From NCBI GenBank assembly GCA_945919075.1, contig CAMEIX010000021.1, positions 1 through 56,388 of the forward strand: DNA of 56,388 nt. Direction: 5' to 3'. Below are positions 23,295 to 33,408 of this stretch, piece after piece. The notes below the pieces were generated by a model, which was given only the letters and a program-made list of their open reading frames with translations, did not search any database and was not told where the DNA came from. Within the stretch, counting starts at the first letter, position 1, and each line of letters starts with the position of its first letter. This stretch comes from an uncultured Lachnospiraceae bacterium. GTDB lineage: Bacteria; Bacillota; Clostridia; Lachnospirales; Lachnospiraceae. The translations under genes were made by a program, and so were the position numbers.

Positions 23295-23610
23295 GAGAAG
23301 CCGCACAGTTTAACGATTTTTAATAAATATAAAAAAATTTTTAAAATTTAGTTGATTTTATTGTTGTAATGAAATATAATCGCATTAAGATGCCTCGGCA
23401 GTTCTTAGAGAAAGGAGGCCGGACGTACTTTAATTTTTTGGATTCTTTATTTCTTATCCGCAAAAAGTCAGTTCTGACAGTCTTATTATAGTATGCGGAT
23501 GTCTTACAGGCTTATGTGTCTGTTTCTAATTTAATTATTTCCAAAAAAATTCCCAAAATTTACTCGTTTTAATTCAATTTACAGGTTTGTTTTATACACC
23601 GAAGGCATCT

Positions 23611-23657
23611 TTTATGTCCGGTAATATATCACGTTTCTTCCTTATGACGGACATAAA
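23611..23657 (+). promoter_or_regulatory. 5' leader hairpin of the 69-aa protein gene
   Basis: TTTATGTCCG (23611-23620) pairs perfectly with CGGACATAAA (23648-23657) over 10 bp with a 27-nt loop, ending about 13 nt before the AAAGGAGG ribosome binding site. It could affect translation or stability. Confidence 0.45.
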
Positions 23658-23682
23658 GACAAAATGATAAAGGAGGTATGCG

Positions 23683-23892
23683 ATGAAAAATACTCTTGAG
23701 AGCAGGTTTGCGGAAAAACTGCGATGTGCACAGAAGAACGGCGTTTCCCTTTATTTAGACGGGGTTCCGGCCTCGCCGGAAACAATTGCCGTAAATTATG
23801 TCTGTGAAGATTGCAATTATATGGCAGACTATGTGTTGGATTCCTCGGGAATCCTAAAAGAACTCAGGTACGATAAAGTAACCGAATGTTAG
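23683..23892 (+). CDS. Conserved-looking small protein of unknown function, 69 aa
   Basis: It begins MKNTLESRFAEKLRCAQKNG and has a central LYLDGVPASPETIAVNYV segment, then CEDCNYMADYVLDSSGILKEL. The CxxC pair (about 46-49) plus C-terminal Cys suggest metal or redox chemistry. It has an ideal AAAGGAGG ribosome binding site, a structured leader and its own terminator, which argue that it is a real gene. I do not recognise the family. Confidence 0.75.
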   Translation: MKNTLESRFAEKLRCAQKNGVSLYLDGVPASPETIAVNYVCEDCNYMADYVLDSSGILKELRYDKVTEC

Positions 23893-23923
23893 CAGAAAAA
23901 TAATGCTTTATTAAATGCAAATA

Positions 23924-23985
23924 GGCCGGCAGACGAGCTTGTATGGGAATGCCTTTTACCGCAACCGTTTCTGCCGGTTTATTTT
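23924..23985 (+). terminator. Terminator after the 69-aa protein gene
   Basis: CCGGCAGA (23926-23933) pairs with TCTGCCGG (23970-23977) through a long loop, and TTTATTTTATTT follows. Confidence 0.65.
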
Positions 23986-23998
23986 ATTTAAAATTAAG

Positions 23999-24027
23999 AT
24001 GACGAAGCGGCAAGAGTTTGTTATAAT
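23999..24027 (+). promoter_or_regulatory. Promoter of the GH18 gene
   Basis: ATGACG (23999-24004) and TATAAT (24022-24027) with a 17-bp spacer, giving a very short leader before the ribosome binding site at 24040. Confidence 0.55.
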
Positions 24028-24053
24028 ATTTGTCGTGATTGGAGGATTTACTT

Positions 24054-25760
24054 ATGAAGAAAGTAATACCGGCACTGGTTGCCATCGTACTTATCATCAT
24101 TATCGGAGCAATTGCTTTTGGCGGCGAACTTAGGGAGAAGTATTCTTACTCCAATGAGGGAGCGGATCTCTATGAGCATTTTAATCTGAAGGATATCAGT
24201 CAGATTGCTATTATCGAAAACAACGCACTGTTGGAGGAGCAGGCATATCTTCTGGACGGAAGATGCTATTTTTCCTATGAAACGGTGTTGAATCATATTA
24301 ATGACCGCTTTTATATTGACAAAGAGGAAGAATTATTATTATTTACCACTCCGACGCAGATTATAAGTGCCGCCATGGATGGCAGCACCTATAAGACGGA
24401 CGGGGAAGAAAAGGACGCCGGATATAAAATCTGGTTCCAAAAGGGAACTTATTATATTGCGGCAGATTTCCTGAAACAATATACCAATTATTCTTATAAT
24501 CTTTATCTGGACCCCAATCGCGTTCTGATCGATAAAGATTTCCGGGAACAGGAGGTTGCGGATGCCAAAAAGGCTACTGCAGTCCGTGTAAAAGGCGGGG
24601 TGAAGAGTCCGGTCCTGAAAAACATTTCAGAAGGTGACACACTTGTCATTTTGGAAAGAATGGAAACCTGGTGCAAGGTTATGACCGGGGATGGATTTAT
24701 CGGATATGTGGAAAATAAGGTATTGAATGATGCTTACACCCAAAATCCCGACCCTGTGACGGACTATGAGGAGCCGGAATACACTTCCCTTACCGAGGAT
24801 AAAAAAATCAGTATAGGCTGGCATGCCATTTATTCGGTTGCCGGCAATGATACCTTAAATGAAGTTGCCGGCAATGCTGCCGGTATGGATGTGATTGCAC
24901 CTACCTGGTACAGTGTTTCCGACTGTTACGGCTCTTTGCGGAGCTTTGCATCACCATCCTACGTGGAAAAGGCGCATGCAAAGGGATTAAAGGTATGGGG
25001 CGTTGTGGATGATTTTAATCAGGAGGACACCGTGGGGGAGGATGTGGATGTTCCCCTGCTTCTTTCCAGAACCACAAGCAGAACCATGTTAATCGATAAT
25101 ATTATGTCCGAGGCGAAGGCGGCAGGACTGGATGGAGTCAATATTGACTTTGAACGCATTAATACTGCGGAAGCGGGCGCGGACTTCGTACAGTTCTTAA
25201 GAGAATTGTCCATCCGGTGCCGGCGGGAGGGACTGGTGCTTTCCGTGGACAACTATGTGCCCTATGATTTTAACTCCCGCTATGACCTGGAGGAACAGGG
25301 CGTTGTAGCCGATTATGTGATTATCATGGCATACGACGAACACTGGGCGGGCTGTGAAGAAGCAGGTTCCGTATCTTCCGCAGAATATGTAAGATATTCG
25401 ATTGATAAAACTATGCAGTATGTACCGGAAAATAAAATTATTACCGCACTTCCTTTCTATACCAGACTCTGGAAGACCACAGGTGCTAAGGTAAGCAGTG
25501 AGGCTTATGCCATGACCGGTGTGGATACGGTTCTGAATACCTATGGGATGACGGCCGCATGGGATGAGGCAACCAGCCAGAATTATGCGGAAGCAACACA
25601 GGGAGATACCTTATACCAGATATGGATTGAGGATTTACAGTCCATTAATGTGAAGATAAATATTATGAAGAATTACAAACTGGGCGGTGTGGCCGCATGG
25701 CGTTTAGGTTATGAACCGGCAAGCGTCTGGGAACTTTTTGAGGCCTACACGGCACAGTAA
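24054..25760 (+). CDS. Membrane-anchored glycoside hydrolase family 18 protein with SH3-type domain
   Basis: 568 residues. An N-terminal hydrophobic anchor (about 5-25) exports it. A mixed domain follows, then an SH3-like segment (AVRVKGGVKSPVLKNIS...WCKVMTGDGFIGYVEN, about 170-225). The C-terminal GH18 TIM barrel has the catalytic DGVNIDFE and VADYVIIMAYDEHW. Relatives such as YaaH and SleL act on N-acetylglucosamine bonds in peptidoglycan or cortex. The start at 24054 has TTGGAGGAT; a TTG at 24039 is in frame but overlaps that site. The gene is followed by a wall amidase. Confidence 0.9.
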   Translation: MKKVIPALVAIVLIIIIGAIAFGGELREKYSYSNEGADLYEHFNLKDISQIAIIENNALLEEQAYLLDGRCYFSYETVLNHINDRFYIDKEEELLLFTTPTQIISAAMDGSTYKTDGEEKDAGYKIWFQKGTYYIAADFLKQYTNYSYNLYLDPNRVLIDKDFREQEVADAKKATAVRVKGGVKSPVLKNISEGDTLVILERMETWCKVMTGDGFIGYVENKVLNDAYTQNPDPVTDYEEPEYTSLTEDKKISIGWHAIYSVAGNDTLNEVAGNAAGMDVIAPTWYSVSDCYGSLRSFASPSYVEKAHAKGLKVWGVVDDFNQEDTVGEDVDVPLLLSRTTSRTMLIDNIMSEAKAAGLDGVNIDFERINTAEAGADFVQFLRELSIRCRREGLVLSVDNYVPYDFNSRYDLEEQGVVADYVIIMAYDEHWAGCEEAGSVSSAEYVRYSIDKTMQYVPENKIITALPFYTRLWKTTGAKVSSEAYAMTGVDTVLNTYGMTAAWDEATSQNYAEATQGDTLYQIWIEDLQSINVKINIMKNYKLGGVAAWRLGYEPASVWELFEAYTAQ

Positions 25761-25858
25761 GGCTGCCGGAACATACCGGTACAGCCCAAATGGGGAAAGC
25801 ATAAGTATTTCACGAATTTCATATAGTAATAAAAATAATAAAAACGGATTCGTGAATA

Positions 25859-26560
25859 ATGAAAAAGAGAAAATGGTCCTGGGCGCACGTTTTGTTAGTG
25901 ATATCCATTCTTTTCTTTCTGACCGGCCTGTTATCGCGGAGTATTGCGGCAGACAGCAAGGCAAAGGAACGGGAAGGATATGTGGTTGTGGTGGATGCCG
26001 GACATGGCGGGGATGACCCCGGGAAAATCGGTATTAACGGCGCCCGTGAAAGTGATGTGAATCTGGAAATTGCAAAGCTGACCGCCAAATATCTGGAGGC
26101 AGAGGACATCACGGTGATTATGACAAGAACCGACAAGGAAGGACTTTACGATGCGGATGCCAGCCGCAAAAAAGTGCAGGACATGAAACGGCGGGTGGCG
26201 CTTATTGACGAAAAGAATCCGGACCTGACGGTGAGTATCCACCAGAACAGTTATCCGGAGGAATATGTAAAGGGTGCGCAGGTCTTTTATTATAAGGACA
26301 GCACTGAGGGAAAAGAACTTGCCGAAAAAATCCAGAACAGGCTTGTCATCGGATTGGACCCGGAGAATAACCGCAAGATAAAGGCAAACAATACCTATTA
26401 TCTTCTGAAGAAGACCGGAACCCCCATTGTCATCGTGGAATGCGGGTTTTTGTCTAACCGCGAAGAAGCGGAGAAACTTTGCGACAAGAACTATCAGGAA
26501 AAGGTTGCCTGGGAAATTCATTTAGGCATTTTACAATATTTGAATGAGAAGAACAGATAA
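25859..26560 (+). CDS. N-acetylmuramoyl-L-alanine amidase (Amidase_3, CwlD-like)
   Basis: 233 residues. An N-terminal hydrophobic segment (about 9-30) is a signal or anchor. The zinc amidase domain shows VVDAGHGGDDPGKIG (His ligand), GARESDVNLEI (Glu ligand), SIHQNSYP (His ligand) and IVECGFLSN (catalytic Glu). It cuts the bond between muramic acid and the stem peptide. CwlD makes muramic lactam in spore cortex; length and domain layout fit, but spore formation cannot be proven here. The ribosome binding site is weak. Confidence 0.9.
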   Translation: MKKRKWSWAHVLLVISILFFLTGLLSRSIAADSKAKEREGYVVVVDAGHGGDDPGKIGINGARESDVNLEIAKLTAKYLEAEDITVIMTRTDKEGLYDADASRKKVQDMKRRVALIDEKNPDLTVSIHQNSYPEEYVKGAQVFYYKDSTEGKELAEKIQNRLVIGLDPENNRKIKANNTYYLLKKTGTPIVIVECGFLSNREEAEKLCDKNYQEKVAWEIHLGILQYLNEKNR

Positions 26561-26570
26561 GAGGAATGAT

Positions 26571-27635
26571 ATGGATACGAAGTGGATTACCTGTATGGAG
26601 GAAGACGATAAGGAATGTCTGGAAAGTGCAGGGGAAATTCTGCGTAGCGGCGGGCTGGTAGCCTTTCCTACGGAAACGGTCTATGGTCTCGGCGGAGAGG
26701 CCTTAAATCCGTCTTCCAGTGAAAAAATATATGCGGCAAAGGGGCGTCCCAGTGACAATCCTTTGATTGTGCATATCTGTAAATTTGAGGATATTTACCG
26801 CATTGTGGCAGACACGCCGGAAAGCAGGGAGATGCTTAAGGTGGCAGAAAAACTGGCCCATGCTTTCTGGCCCGGTCCCCTGACCATGATACTGCCCAAA
26901 TCGGACGAAGTACCTTATGAAACTACCGGAGGACTTTCTACGGTGGCAGTCCGCATGCCGAAGCATAAAACCGCACTTGCCCTGATTGAAAAAGGGGGAG
27001 GCTATATTGCGGCACCCAGTGCCAATACCTCCGGGCGGCCCAGTCCTACCCTGGCAAAGCATGTGAAGGAGGACATGGACGGGCGTATTGATATGATTGT
27101 GGACGGCGGAGAAGTGGGGATTGGAATTGAATCCACCATTGTGGATCTGACCGTGGAGCCGGTACAGATTTTAAGACCCGGTTACATTACGGCCGCCATG
27201 ATCTCCCAAATAGTCGGAAAGGTTGACATGGATGTCACTATTTTGTCCGATGCCAGCGGACAGACTCCCAGAGCTCCCGGAATGAAGTATCGTCACTACG
27301 CTCCCAAAGGAGAACTGACAATTGTGTCGGGAAAACAGGAGGATGTGGTAAAATATATTAACCAAGCCCTAAAAAAAGCCCGGGAAGCAGGGCTGAAAAC
27401 GGGGGTTATTGCCACGGATGAAACCAAAGAACAGTATGAGGCCGATCTGGTGAAAACTGCCGGAAGCCGGCAGGACGAAGCGACGGTAGCAAAGAGTCTG
27501 TATGGCATTTTGCGGGATTTTGATGAGGAAGGAATGCAGGTCATGTATTCGGAAAGCTTTCCCTTAGACGGCATCGGACAAGCCATTATGAACCGGTTAT
27601 TAAAAGCAGCCGGTCATCATGTGATACAATTATGA
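26571..27635 (+). CDS. Threonylcarbamoyl-AMP synthase (Sua5/YwlC type)
   Basis: 354 residues. Makes threonylcarbamoyl-AMP for the t6A modification of tRNA. The YrdC domain has GGLVAFPTETVYGLG (about 25-39), KGRPSDNPLIVHI, STVAVRMP and SANTSGRPSPT. The C-terminal Sua5 domain begins after the conserved RAPGMKYRHYAP. The start at 26571 has GAGGA at 5 nt; it begins just after the amidase stop, so it is co-transcribed. Confidence 0.94.
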   Translation: MDTKWITCMEEDDKECLESAGEILRSGGLVAFPTETVYGLGGEALNPSSSEKIYAAKGRPSDNPLIVHICKFEDIYRIVADTPESREMLKVAEKLAHAFWPGPLTMILPKSDEVPYETTGGLSTVAVRMPKHKTALALIEKGGGYIAAPSANTSGRPSPTLAKHVKEDMDGRIDMIVDGGEVGIGIESTIVDLTVEPVQILRPGYITAAMISQIVGKVDMDVTILSDASGQTPRAPGMKYRHYAPKGELTIVSGKQEDVVKYINQALKKAREAGLKTGVIATDETKEQYEADLVKTAGSRQDEATVAKSLYGILRDFDEEGMQVMYSESFPLDGIGQAIMNRLLKAAGHHVIQL

Positions 27636-27657
27636 AAATTACGAGGAGGAAATGAAA

Positions 27658-28089
27658 ATGATAGCAATCGGAAGTGATCACGGCGGATACGATTTGAAGC
27701 AGGTGATAATCGGTTATCTGAAGGAGAAAGGAATTGCCTACAAGGATTTCGGGTGTATGGACAAGACTTCCTGCGACTACCCGGTTTACGGAAGGGCGGC
27801 TGCAGAGGCGGTAGCAAGCGGAGAGTGTGAAAAGGGGATTGTAGTTTGTACTACCGGTATCGGTATTTCCATCGTGGCTAACAAGGTAAAGGGTATTCGC
27901 TGCGCACTCTGTCAGGACAGTTTCGGTGCGAAAATGACCCGACTTCACAATGACGCAAATATGCTTGCATTGGGCGGCGGAATGGTGGGCCCCAATCAGG
28001 CAATTGAAATTGTGGAGACATTTTTAAACACTCCTTTTTCCAATGAGGAAAAGCATAATCGCAGAATTGCACTTATAGAAGAAATGTGA
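27658..28089 (+). CDS. rpiB: Ribose-5-phosphate isomerase B
   Basis: 143 residues. Interconverts ribose 5-phosphate and ribulose 5-phosphate. It begins MIAIGSDHGGYDLK, has CDYPVYGRAAAEAV with the Asp/Tyr region and GIVVCTTGIGISIVANKVKGIRCAL with the catalytic Cys. The start at 27658 is preferred because GAGGAGG lies 8 nt upstream; an ATG two codons earlier is too close. It lies in the conserved rpiB-upp cluster. Confidence 0.95.
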   Translation: MIAIGSDHGGYDLKQVIIGYLKEKGIAYKDFGCMDKTSCDYPVYGRAAAEAVASGECEKGIVVCTTGIGISIVANKVKGIRCALCQDSFGAKMTRLHNDANMLALGGGMVGPNQAIEIVETFLNTPFSNEEKHNRRIALIEEM

Positions 28090-28095
28090 TATAAT
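28067..28095 (+). promoter_or_regulatory. Internal promoter for upp
   Basis: TTGCAC (28067-28072) and TATAAT (28090-28095, extended TGATATAAT) with a 17-bp spacer, overlapping the 3' end of rpiB. Confidence 0.65.
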
Positions 28096-28119
28096 AATCT
28101 ACTTAGGGAGGGTAAAATT

Positions 28120-28749
28120 ATGGCAAAAGTTGTAGTTATGGATCATCCGTTAATTCAGCACAAGATCGGGTATATCAGAAGAAAGGACACCGGAACCAAG
28201 GATTTCAGACAGACCATCAGTGAAATTGCGATGTTGATCTGTTATGAAGCAACCCGTGACCTGAAGCTTTCCGATGTGGAAATTGAGACTCCTATCTGTC
28301 CTGCCACCGTGAAGGAACTGAAGGGCAAGAAGATGGCAATCATTCCTATCCTCCGGGCAGGTCTGGGCATGGTAGACGGCGTACTGAATCTGATCCCGGC
28401 AGCAAAAGTCGGTCATATCGGTCTTTACCGTGATCCGGAAACCTTAAAGCCTGTGGAATATTACTGCAAGCTTCCTGCAGACTGTGCAGAAAGAGAAGTG
28501 TTTGTAGTAGATCCCATGCTGGCAACCGGCGGTTCCAGTATTGCAGCGATTCAGATGCTGAAGGACAAGGGATGCCAGAACATTCATTTCATGTGTATTA
28601 TTGCAGCACCCGAAGGCATTGAGGCAATGAAAGCGGCACATCCGGATGTGGATATGTACATCGGCGCCCTGGATGAGAAATTAAACGATCACGGATATAT
28701 TGTTCCCGGTCTGGGCGATGCGGGAGACAGAATTTTCGGCACCAAATAG
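28120..28749 (+). CDS. upp: Uracil phosphoribosyltransferase
   Basis: 209 residues. Salvages uracil with PRPP to make UMP. Visible are [19 protein letters not shown] at the N terminus, [13 protein letters not shown] and the PRPP loop [11 protein letters not shown], then the C-terminal [14 protein letters not shown]. The ribosome binding site is GGGAGGG. It is followed immediately by the deoxycytidylate deaminase-like gene. Confidence 0.96.
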   Translation: MAKVVVMDHPLIQHKIGYIRRKDTGTKDFRQTISEIAMLICYEATRDLKLSDVEIETPICPATVKELKGKKMAIIPILRAGLGMVDGVLNLIPAAKVGHIGLYRDPETLKPVEYYCKLPADCAEREVFVVDPMLATGGSSIAAIQMLKDKGCQNIHFMCIIAAPEGIEAMKAAHPDVDMYIGALDEKLNDHGYIVPGLGDAGDRIFGTK

Positions 28750-28759
28750 GAGGCAGCCG

Positions 28760-29251
28760 ATGGAAAAGATGCGTAAGAGAAGTGACTATATCAGTTGGGA
28801 TGAGTATTTTATGGGGATTGCCCATCTTTCCGGCATGCGTTCCAAGGACCCCAACACGCAGGTGGGAGCCTGCATTGTCAGCCGTGACAACAAAATCCTT
28901 TCCATGGGATATAACGGATTTCCGATTGGATGCTCCGATGATGAATTTCCCTGGGACAGGGAGGGAGAGATACTGGATACCAAGTATGCCTTTGTTACGC
29001 ATGGCGAAATGAATGCTATCCTGAATTACCGTGGCGGATCTTTGGAGGGCACTAAATTGTATGTGTCCCTTTTTCCATGTAATGAGTGTGCGAAGGCCAT
29101 CATTCAGGCAGGCATCAAAAAAGTAGTGTATGACAGTGATAAATATGCCAATACACCATCCACCCTGGCTTCTAAGAGGATGTTTACGGCAGCAGGTGTG
29201 GAGTTTGTACCATATGAAAGGACCGGAAGGGAAATTGTATTAAACGTATAA
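28760..29251 (+). CDS. dCMP deaminase-family protein (ComEB-like)
   Basis: 163 residues of the zinc-dependent cytidine/deoxycytidylate deaminase family, which makes dUMP for thymidylate synthesis. The zinc site is THGEMNAIL (His ligand and catalytic Glu) with PCNECAKAII (two Cys). Most relatives have HAE; here it is HGE, a conservative change next to the catalytic Glu. The start at 28760 has AGGAGGCAG; it follows upp by ten bases. Confidence 0.88.
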   Translation: MEKMRKRSDYISWDEYFMGIAHLSGMRSKDPNTQVGACIVSRDNKILSMGYNGFPIGCSDDEFPWDREGEILDTKYAFVTHGEMNAILNYRGGSLEGTKLYVSLFPCNECAKAIIQAGIKKVVYDSDKYANTPSTLASKRMFTAAGVEFVPYERTGREIVLNV

Positions 29252-29286
29252 ATCCGGTCAGAATTTATAATGCACGGAGAGTTTCT

Positions 29287-30450
29287 ATGAAGAAGTGGTT
29301 GACACAAAGAGCAAAAATTGCATTTTTGTTAGCTCTTGTTTTGCTGGTATGTCAGATACCGGCTGCTTCGAGTGCCAAAACCACCCAGGAACAACTTAAC
29401 GAGGCACTGAAAGAAAAAGAAAAACTAAAAAACGAGATTGACAAGAAGCAGGATGAACTGGACAAACTGGAGAATACCAAAAAGGGACTGAAATCGGAGC
29501 TGAAGGATTTAAACACCCAGCTTACGGAGGTCAGTGAGAATCTGGATTCTCTGGAGAAGCAGATTGTGGCAAAGGAAGAAGAAATCCGCATTGCCAATGA
29601 AGAGATTATAAAGGCAAAGGAGACTGAGGAATGGCAGTATGACTGCATGGTCAAACACATTCAATACCTATATGTCTCGGGGGAAACCGATTATCTGGAA
29701 ATCTTTTTGTCAGCGAAGGATTTTGGCGAACTTTTAAATTACGGCGATTACTTTGCGGCACTTGCGGATTATGACCGCAAGATGTTGGATGATTACATTG
29801 CCACCCGGGAAATGATTGAGGAAAAGGAAGCCATGCTGCAGCAGGAAAAAGCAGATTTAGAGGAGTTGCAGCTGGCAGCCGAGGCGGAGAAGAATAAGGT
29901 TGCCGCCTTAATCAGTCAGACAAGTAATAAAATTGATAAAAACAGCGATGAAATTGAAAAAGCAGAGGCGGAGGCTCTTGCCTATGAGGCAGAACTGAAA
30001 AAGCAGGATGAAGACATCGCCGCACTGAAGAAAAAGATTGAAGAAGAAAAGGCTCTTTCCGCAGCCGCAGCGCAGGCTACCTGGAGGGATATATCCCAGG
30101 TAACGTTTGCAGAAGGGGACCGGAAGCTTTTAGCCAATATTATTTACTGTGAAGCCGGAGGAGAACCGGATGAAGGAAAACTGGCAGTAGGTGCCGTGGT
30201 AATTAACCGGGTGCTCTCTTCCAAATATCCGGATACCGTGGTAGGTGTGATTTACCAGCCCTACCAGTTTTCACCGGTACGGAGCGGAAGGCTGGAACTG
30301 GCGCTTTCCGTGGACAAAGCCACACCCAGTTGCTACAAGGCGGCGGATGAGGCAATGGCAGGCAAGACCAATGTAGGGCAGTGCCTGTATTTCAGAACCC
30401 CTATTGACGGGCTCACCGGCATTAGAATCGGGGGACATATTTTTTATTGA
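29287..30450 (+). CDS. Secreted cell-wall hydrolase: coiled coil plus SleB-type catalytic domain
   Basis: 387 residues. A signal peptide (about 10-30, ending near AASSAK) is followed by a long coiled coil (about 35-265) like that of CwlO/EnvC-type proteins. The C-terminal ~120 residues are a hydrolase-2 (SleB/CwlJ) domain, starting LANIIYCEAGGEPDEGKLAV with the catalytic-type Glu and containing VVINRVLSSKYPDTV and CLYFRTP. It is exported and acts on peptidoglycan. Whether it is a vegetative or spore enzyme cannot be decided. It lies just before the ATP synthase operon. Confidence 0.88.
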   Translation: MKKWLTQRAKIAFLLALVLLVCQIPAASSAKTTQEQLNEALKEKEKLKNEIDKKQDELDKLENTKKGLKSELKDLNTQLTEVSENLDSLEKQIVAKEEEIRIANEEIIKAKETEEWQYDCMVKHIQYLYVSGETDYLEIFLSAKDFGELLNYGDYFAALADYDRKMLDDYIATREMIEEKEAMLQQEKADLEELQLAAEAEKNKVAALISQTSNKIDKNSDEIEKAEAEALAYEAELKKQDEDIAALKKKIEEEKALSAAAAQATWRDISQVTFAEGDRKLLANIIYCEAGGEPDEGKLAVGAVVINRVLSSKYPDTVVGVIYQPYQFSPVRSGRLELALSVDKATPSCYKAADEAMAGKTNVGQCLYFRTPIDGLTGIRIGGHIFY

Positions 30451-30494
30451 TTTTATGATTTTTCATTTGTATTACACCATGCAGGGGGCAGAAC

Positions 30495-30746
30495 GTGGCA
30501 AAGCGTAAAAAGTATGATAAAAGCGTATATCGTTCGCTGGCACTTGTTACCCAGTTTGGGATTAACATGCTGGTTCCCATATTTCTCTGCACTTTTCTGG
30601 GAATCTGGATTGACAAAAAGGCAGGCACTTCCTATTGGATGATTATACTTTTCTTTTTGGGAGCGATTGCCGGATTCCGGAATATATACATCATGGCAAA
30701 AGGTGTTTATGACACGAAAGGAAGTAAAGACCATGATAAATCTTAG
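30495..30746 (+). CDS. AtpZ/AtpI-family small membrane protein
   Basis: 83 residues with two hydrophobic helices (about 20-40 and 48-70) and conserved LGIWIDKKAG between them, as in the AtpZ family found first in many atp operons. In some bacteria AtpZ with AtpI forms a cation channel that feeds magnesium or calcium to the ATP synthase. It starts at GTG with CAGGGGG at 7 nt and overlaps the next gene. Confidence 0.8.
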   Translation: MAKRKKYDKSVYRSLALVTQFGINMLVPIFLCTFLGIWIDKKAGTSYWMIILFFLGAIAGFRNIYIMAKGVYDTKGSKDHDKS

Positions 30747-31220
30747 AAAAGAAAGAAGCCTTTTGGAGCTTCTAACCGGTATTCTGGTTTCCGGGGGTGT
30801 TTTGGGACTTGCGGGACTTCTGTTCCTGTTTTGGGGGAAAGGGGTCAGCATTGCAAAGTATGAGACCGGCCTCTGGATGGGAGTTGTCCTCTCCCTTATC
30901 CTGGCAATTCTTATGTGGCGCTCCCTGAACAAGGCATTTGACCTTTCGGAAAAAGACGCCGCAAAAGTGATGGTGGGCAATTATCTGACCAGATATATCA
31001 TAACGGGTGTGTTCCTGATTGCCCTGCATTATTCGGGAAAGGGATACATTCTGGCAGGCTTTCTGGGAATTATGAGCATAAAGACGGGAGCATACCTGCA
31101 ACCGCTTTTGCATAGATTTTTTAATTTTATTTTTCATGAAACGGATCCGGTACCCATGCCTCTTACGGAGGAAGAAACCGGAAGCGAGGAATCACAAAAT
31201 AACAGTGAGGAGGTGAGAGT

Positions 31221-31224
<4 letters not shown>
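30733..31224 (+). CDS. atpI: ATP synthase protein I
   Basis: 163 residues with four hydrophobic helices, first at about 10-35. AtpI helps assemble the c ring. The family is poorly conserved; the call rests on helices, length and position before atpB. The start at 30733 has AAAGGAAG at 8 nt and overlaps the previous stop by 14 nt. An earlier ATG at 30667 is in frame but lies inside the previous gene. Confidence 0.8.
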
Positions 31225-32232
<1,008 letters not shown>

Positions 32233-32299
32233 TACCTGCATTACAATTCGAGGAGAGAGCCGCGGGAAGCGGTTCGGAAGGAGAAAGGAGGTATAAAGA

Positions 32300-32845
32300 G
32301 TGAATACGTTATTGGAATCCGGTGAATCCATGGAAAGACTGTTTAACCTGGACATGCAGTTGTTAGCAGACTCCTGTCTGACCCTGATAGCTGTGCTGTT
32401 TTTGTTCTGGGCACTGTCTTATTTCCTGTTTAATCCGGCAAGGAAAGTGATTACCGGACGTACGGAAAAAATCAAGGGCGAACTGGACCAGGCTGCAAGT
32501 GATATGGCTGCCGCAAAGGAAATGAAGGAAGAATACGAAGCCAAGCTTCGTGACATCCAGAAGGAAGCGGACGGCATTATGGAGCAGGCCCGTAAAAAAG
32601 CCATGATGAGTGAAGAAAAGATTATCAGTGATGCGAAGGAGGAAGCGGCCCGTATTATCGAGAGAGCGCGCACCGAAGCAGAACTGGAAAAAGAAAAGTT
32701 AAAAGATGATGTAAAAAAAGAAATTATTGCCGTTGCATCCCTTATGGCAGGAAAAGTGGTTTCGGGAGCTGTTGATACCACCGTGCAGAATGGCATGATT
32801 GAAGAGACTTTGAGAGAGATGGGTGAGAGCACATGGCTAAGCTGA
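32300..32845 (+). CDS. atpF: F0F1 ATP synthase subunit b
   Basis: 181 residues. One membrane helix (about 25-45, LIAVLFLFWALSYFLF) and a long charged coiled coil form the peripheral stalk. It starts at GTG 32300 with the perfect AAAGGAGGT. It overlaps atpH by 13 nt. Confidence 0.95.
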   Translation: MNTLLESGESMERLFNLDMQLLADSCLTLIAVLFLFWALSYFLFNPARKVITGRTEKIKGELDQAASDMAAAKEMKEEYEAKLRDIQKEADGIMEQARKKAMMSEEKIISDAKEEAARIIERARTEAELEKEKLKDDVKKEIIAVASLMAGKVVSGAVDTTVQNGMIEETLREMGESTWLS

Positions 32846-33381
32846 CAGAAAAAGTATACGGTGATGCCCTGTTTGAACTGGCGGTCGATGAGAAGCGGAC
32901 AGAGGAACTTCTTACCGAGGTTAAGACCATTCAGGATGTGCTTTCAGAAAATCCCGACTTTGCAAAGCTGATGCAGCATCCCGGCATTCCGGAAAGTGAA
33001 AAAGAGGAAATCCTGAAAACGGTCTGGGAAGGAAAAATCAGCAGGGAAGTGGAAGGTTTGATGCTTCTTCTTTTGAAAAAGGAGCACTACAGTGAACTTC
33101 CGAAAGTTTTGGATTACTTTGTCGAAAAAGTGAAAGAAAAAGAAGGAATCGGTACGGCTTATGTGACCACCCCCATGCCGCTTACGGATGTGCAGAAGAA
33201 GGCAGTGGAGAAGCGTCTTATCGAAACGACTAAGTATCGTCAGTTTGAGATTCACTTTGCAGTGGATGAAACATTGATTGGCGGTATGGTTGTCCGCATC
33301 GGTGACCGGGTACTCGACAACAGTATCAAAAACAGATTAGACCATTTAAGCAGACAGTTATATCAGGTTAAACTGCAGTAA
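32833..33381 (+). CDS. atpH: F0F1 ATP synthase subunit delta
   Basis: 182 residues joining the stalk to the F1 head. It begins MAKLTEKVYGDALFELA, and ends with the conserved GGMVVRIGDRVLDNSIKNRL. Confidence 0.95.
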   Translation: MAKLTEKVYGDALFELAVDEKRTEELLTEVKTIQDVLSENPDFAKLMQHPGIPESEKEEILKTVWEGKISREVEGLMLLLLKKEHYSELPKVLDYFVEKVKEKEGIGTAYVTTPMPLTDVQKKAVEKRLIETTKYRQFEIHFAVDETLIGGMVVRIGDRVLDNSIKNRLDHLSRQLYQVKLQ

Positions 33382-33408
33382 AAATAAAAGAAAGGTGCGA
33401 ACGGATCT

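Larger units (their letters stand above)
23191..23682. other. Long A+T-rich intergenic region between mecA and the 69-aa protein
   Basis: About 490 bp without a gene I can support. It contains the leftward mecA promoter and several inverted repeats: GCCTC/GAGGC at about 23391-23420, ATCCGCA/TGCGGAT bracketing a GTCAG/CTGAC hairpin at about 23455-23504, and the 10-bp stem at 23611-23657 just before the next gene. It may hold a structured leader or small RNA. Confidence 0.5.
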
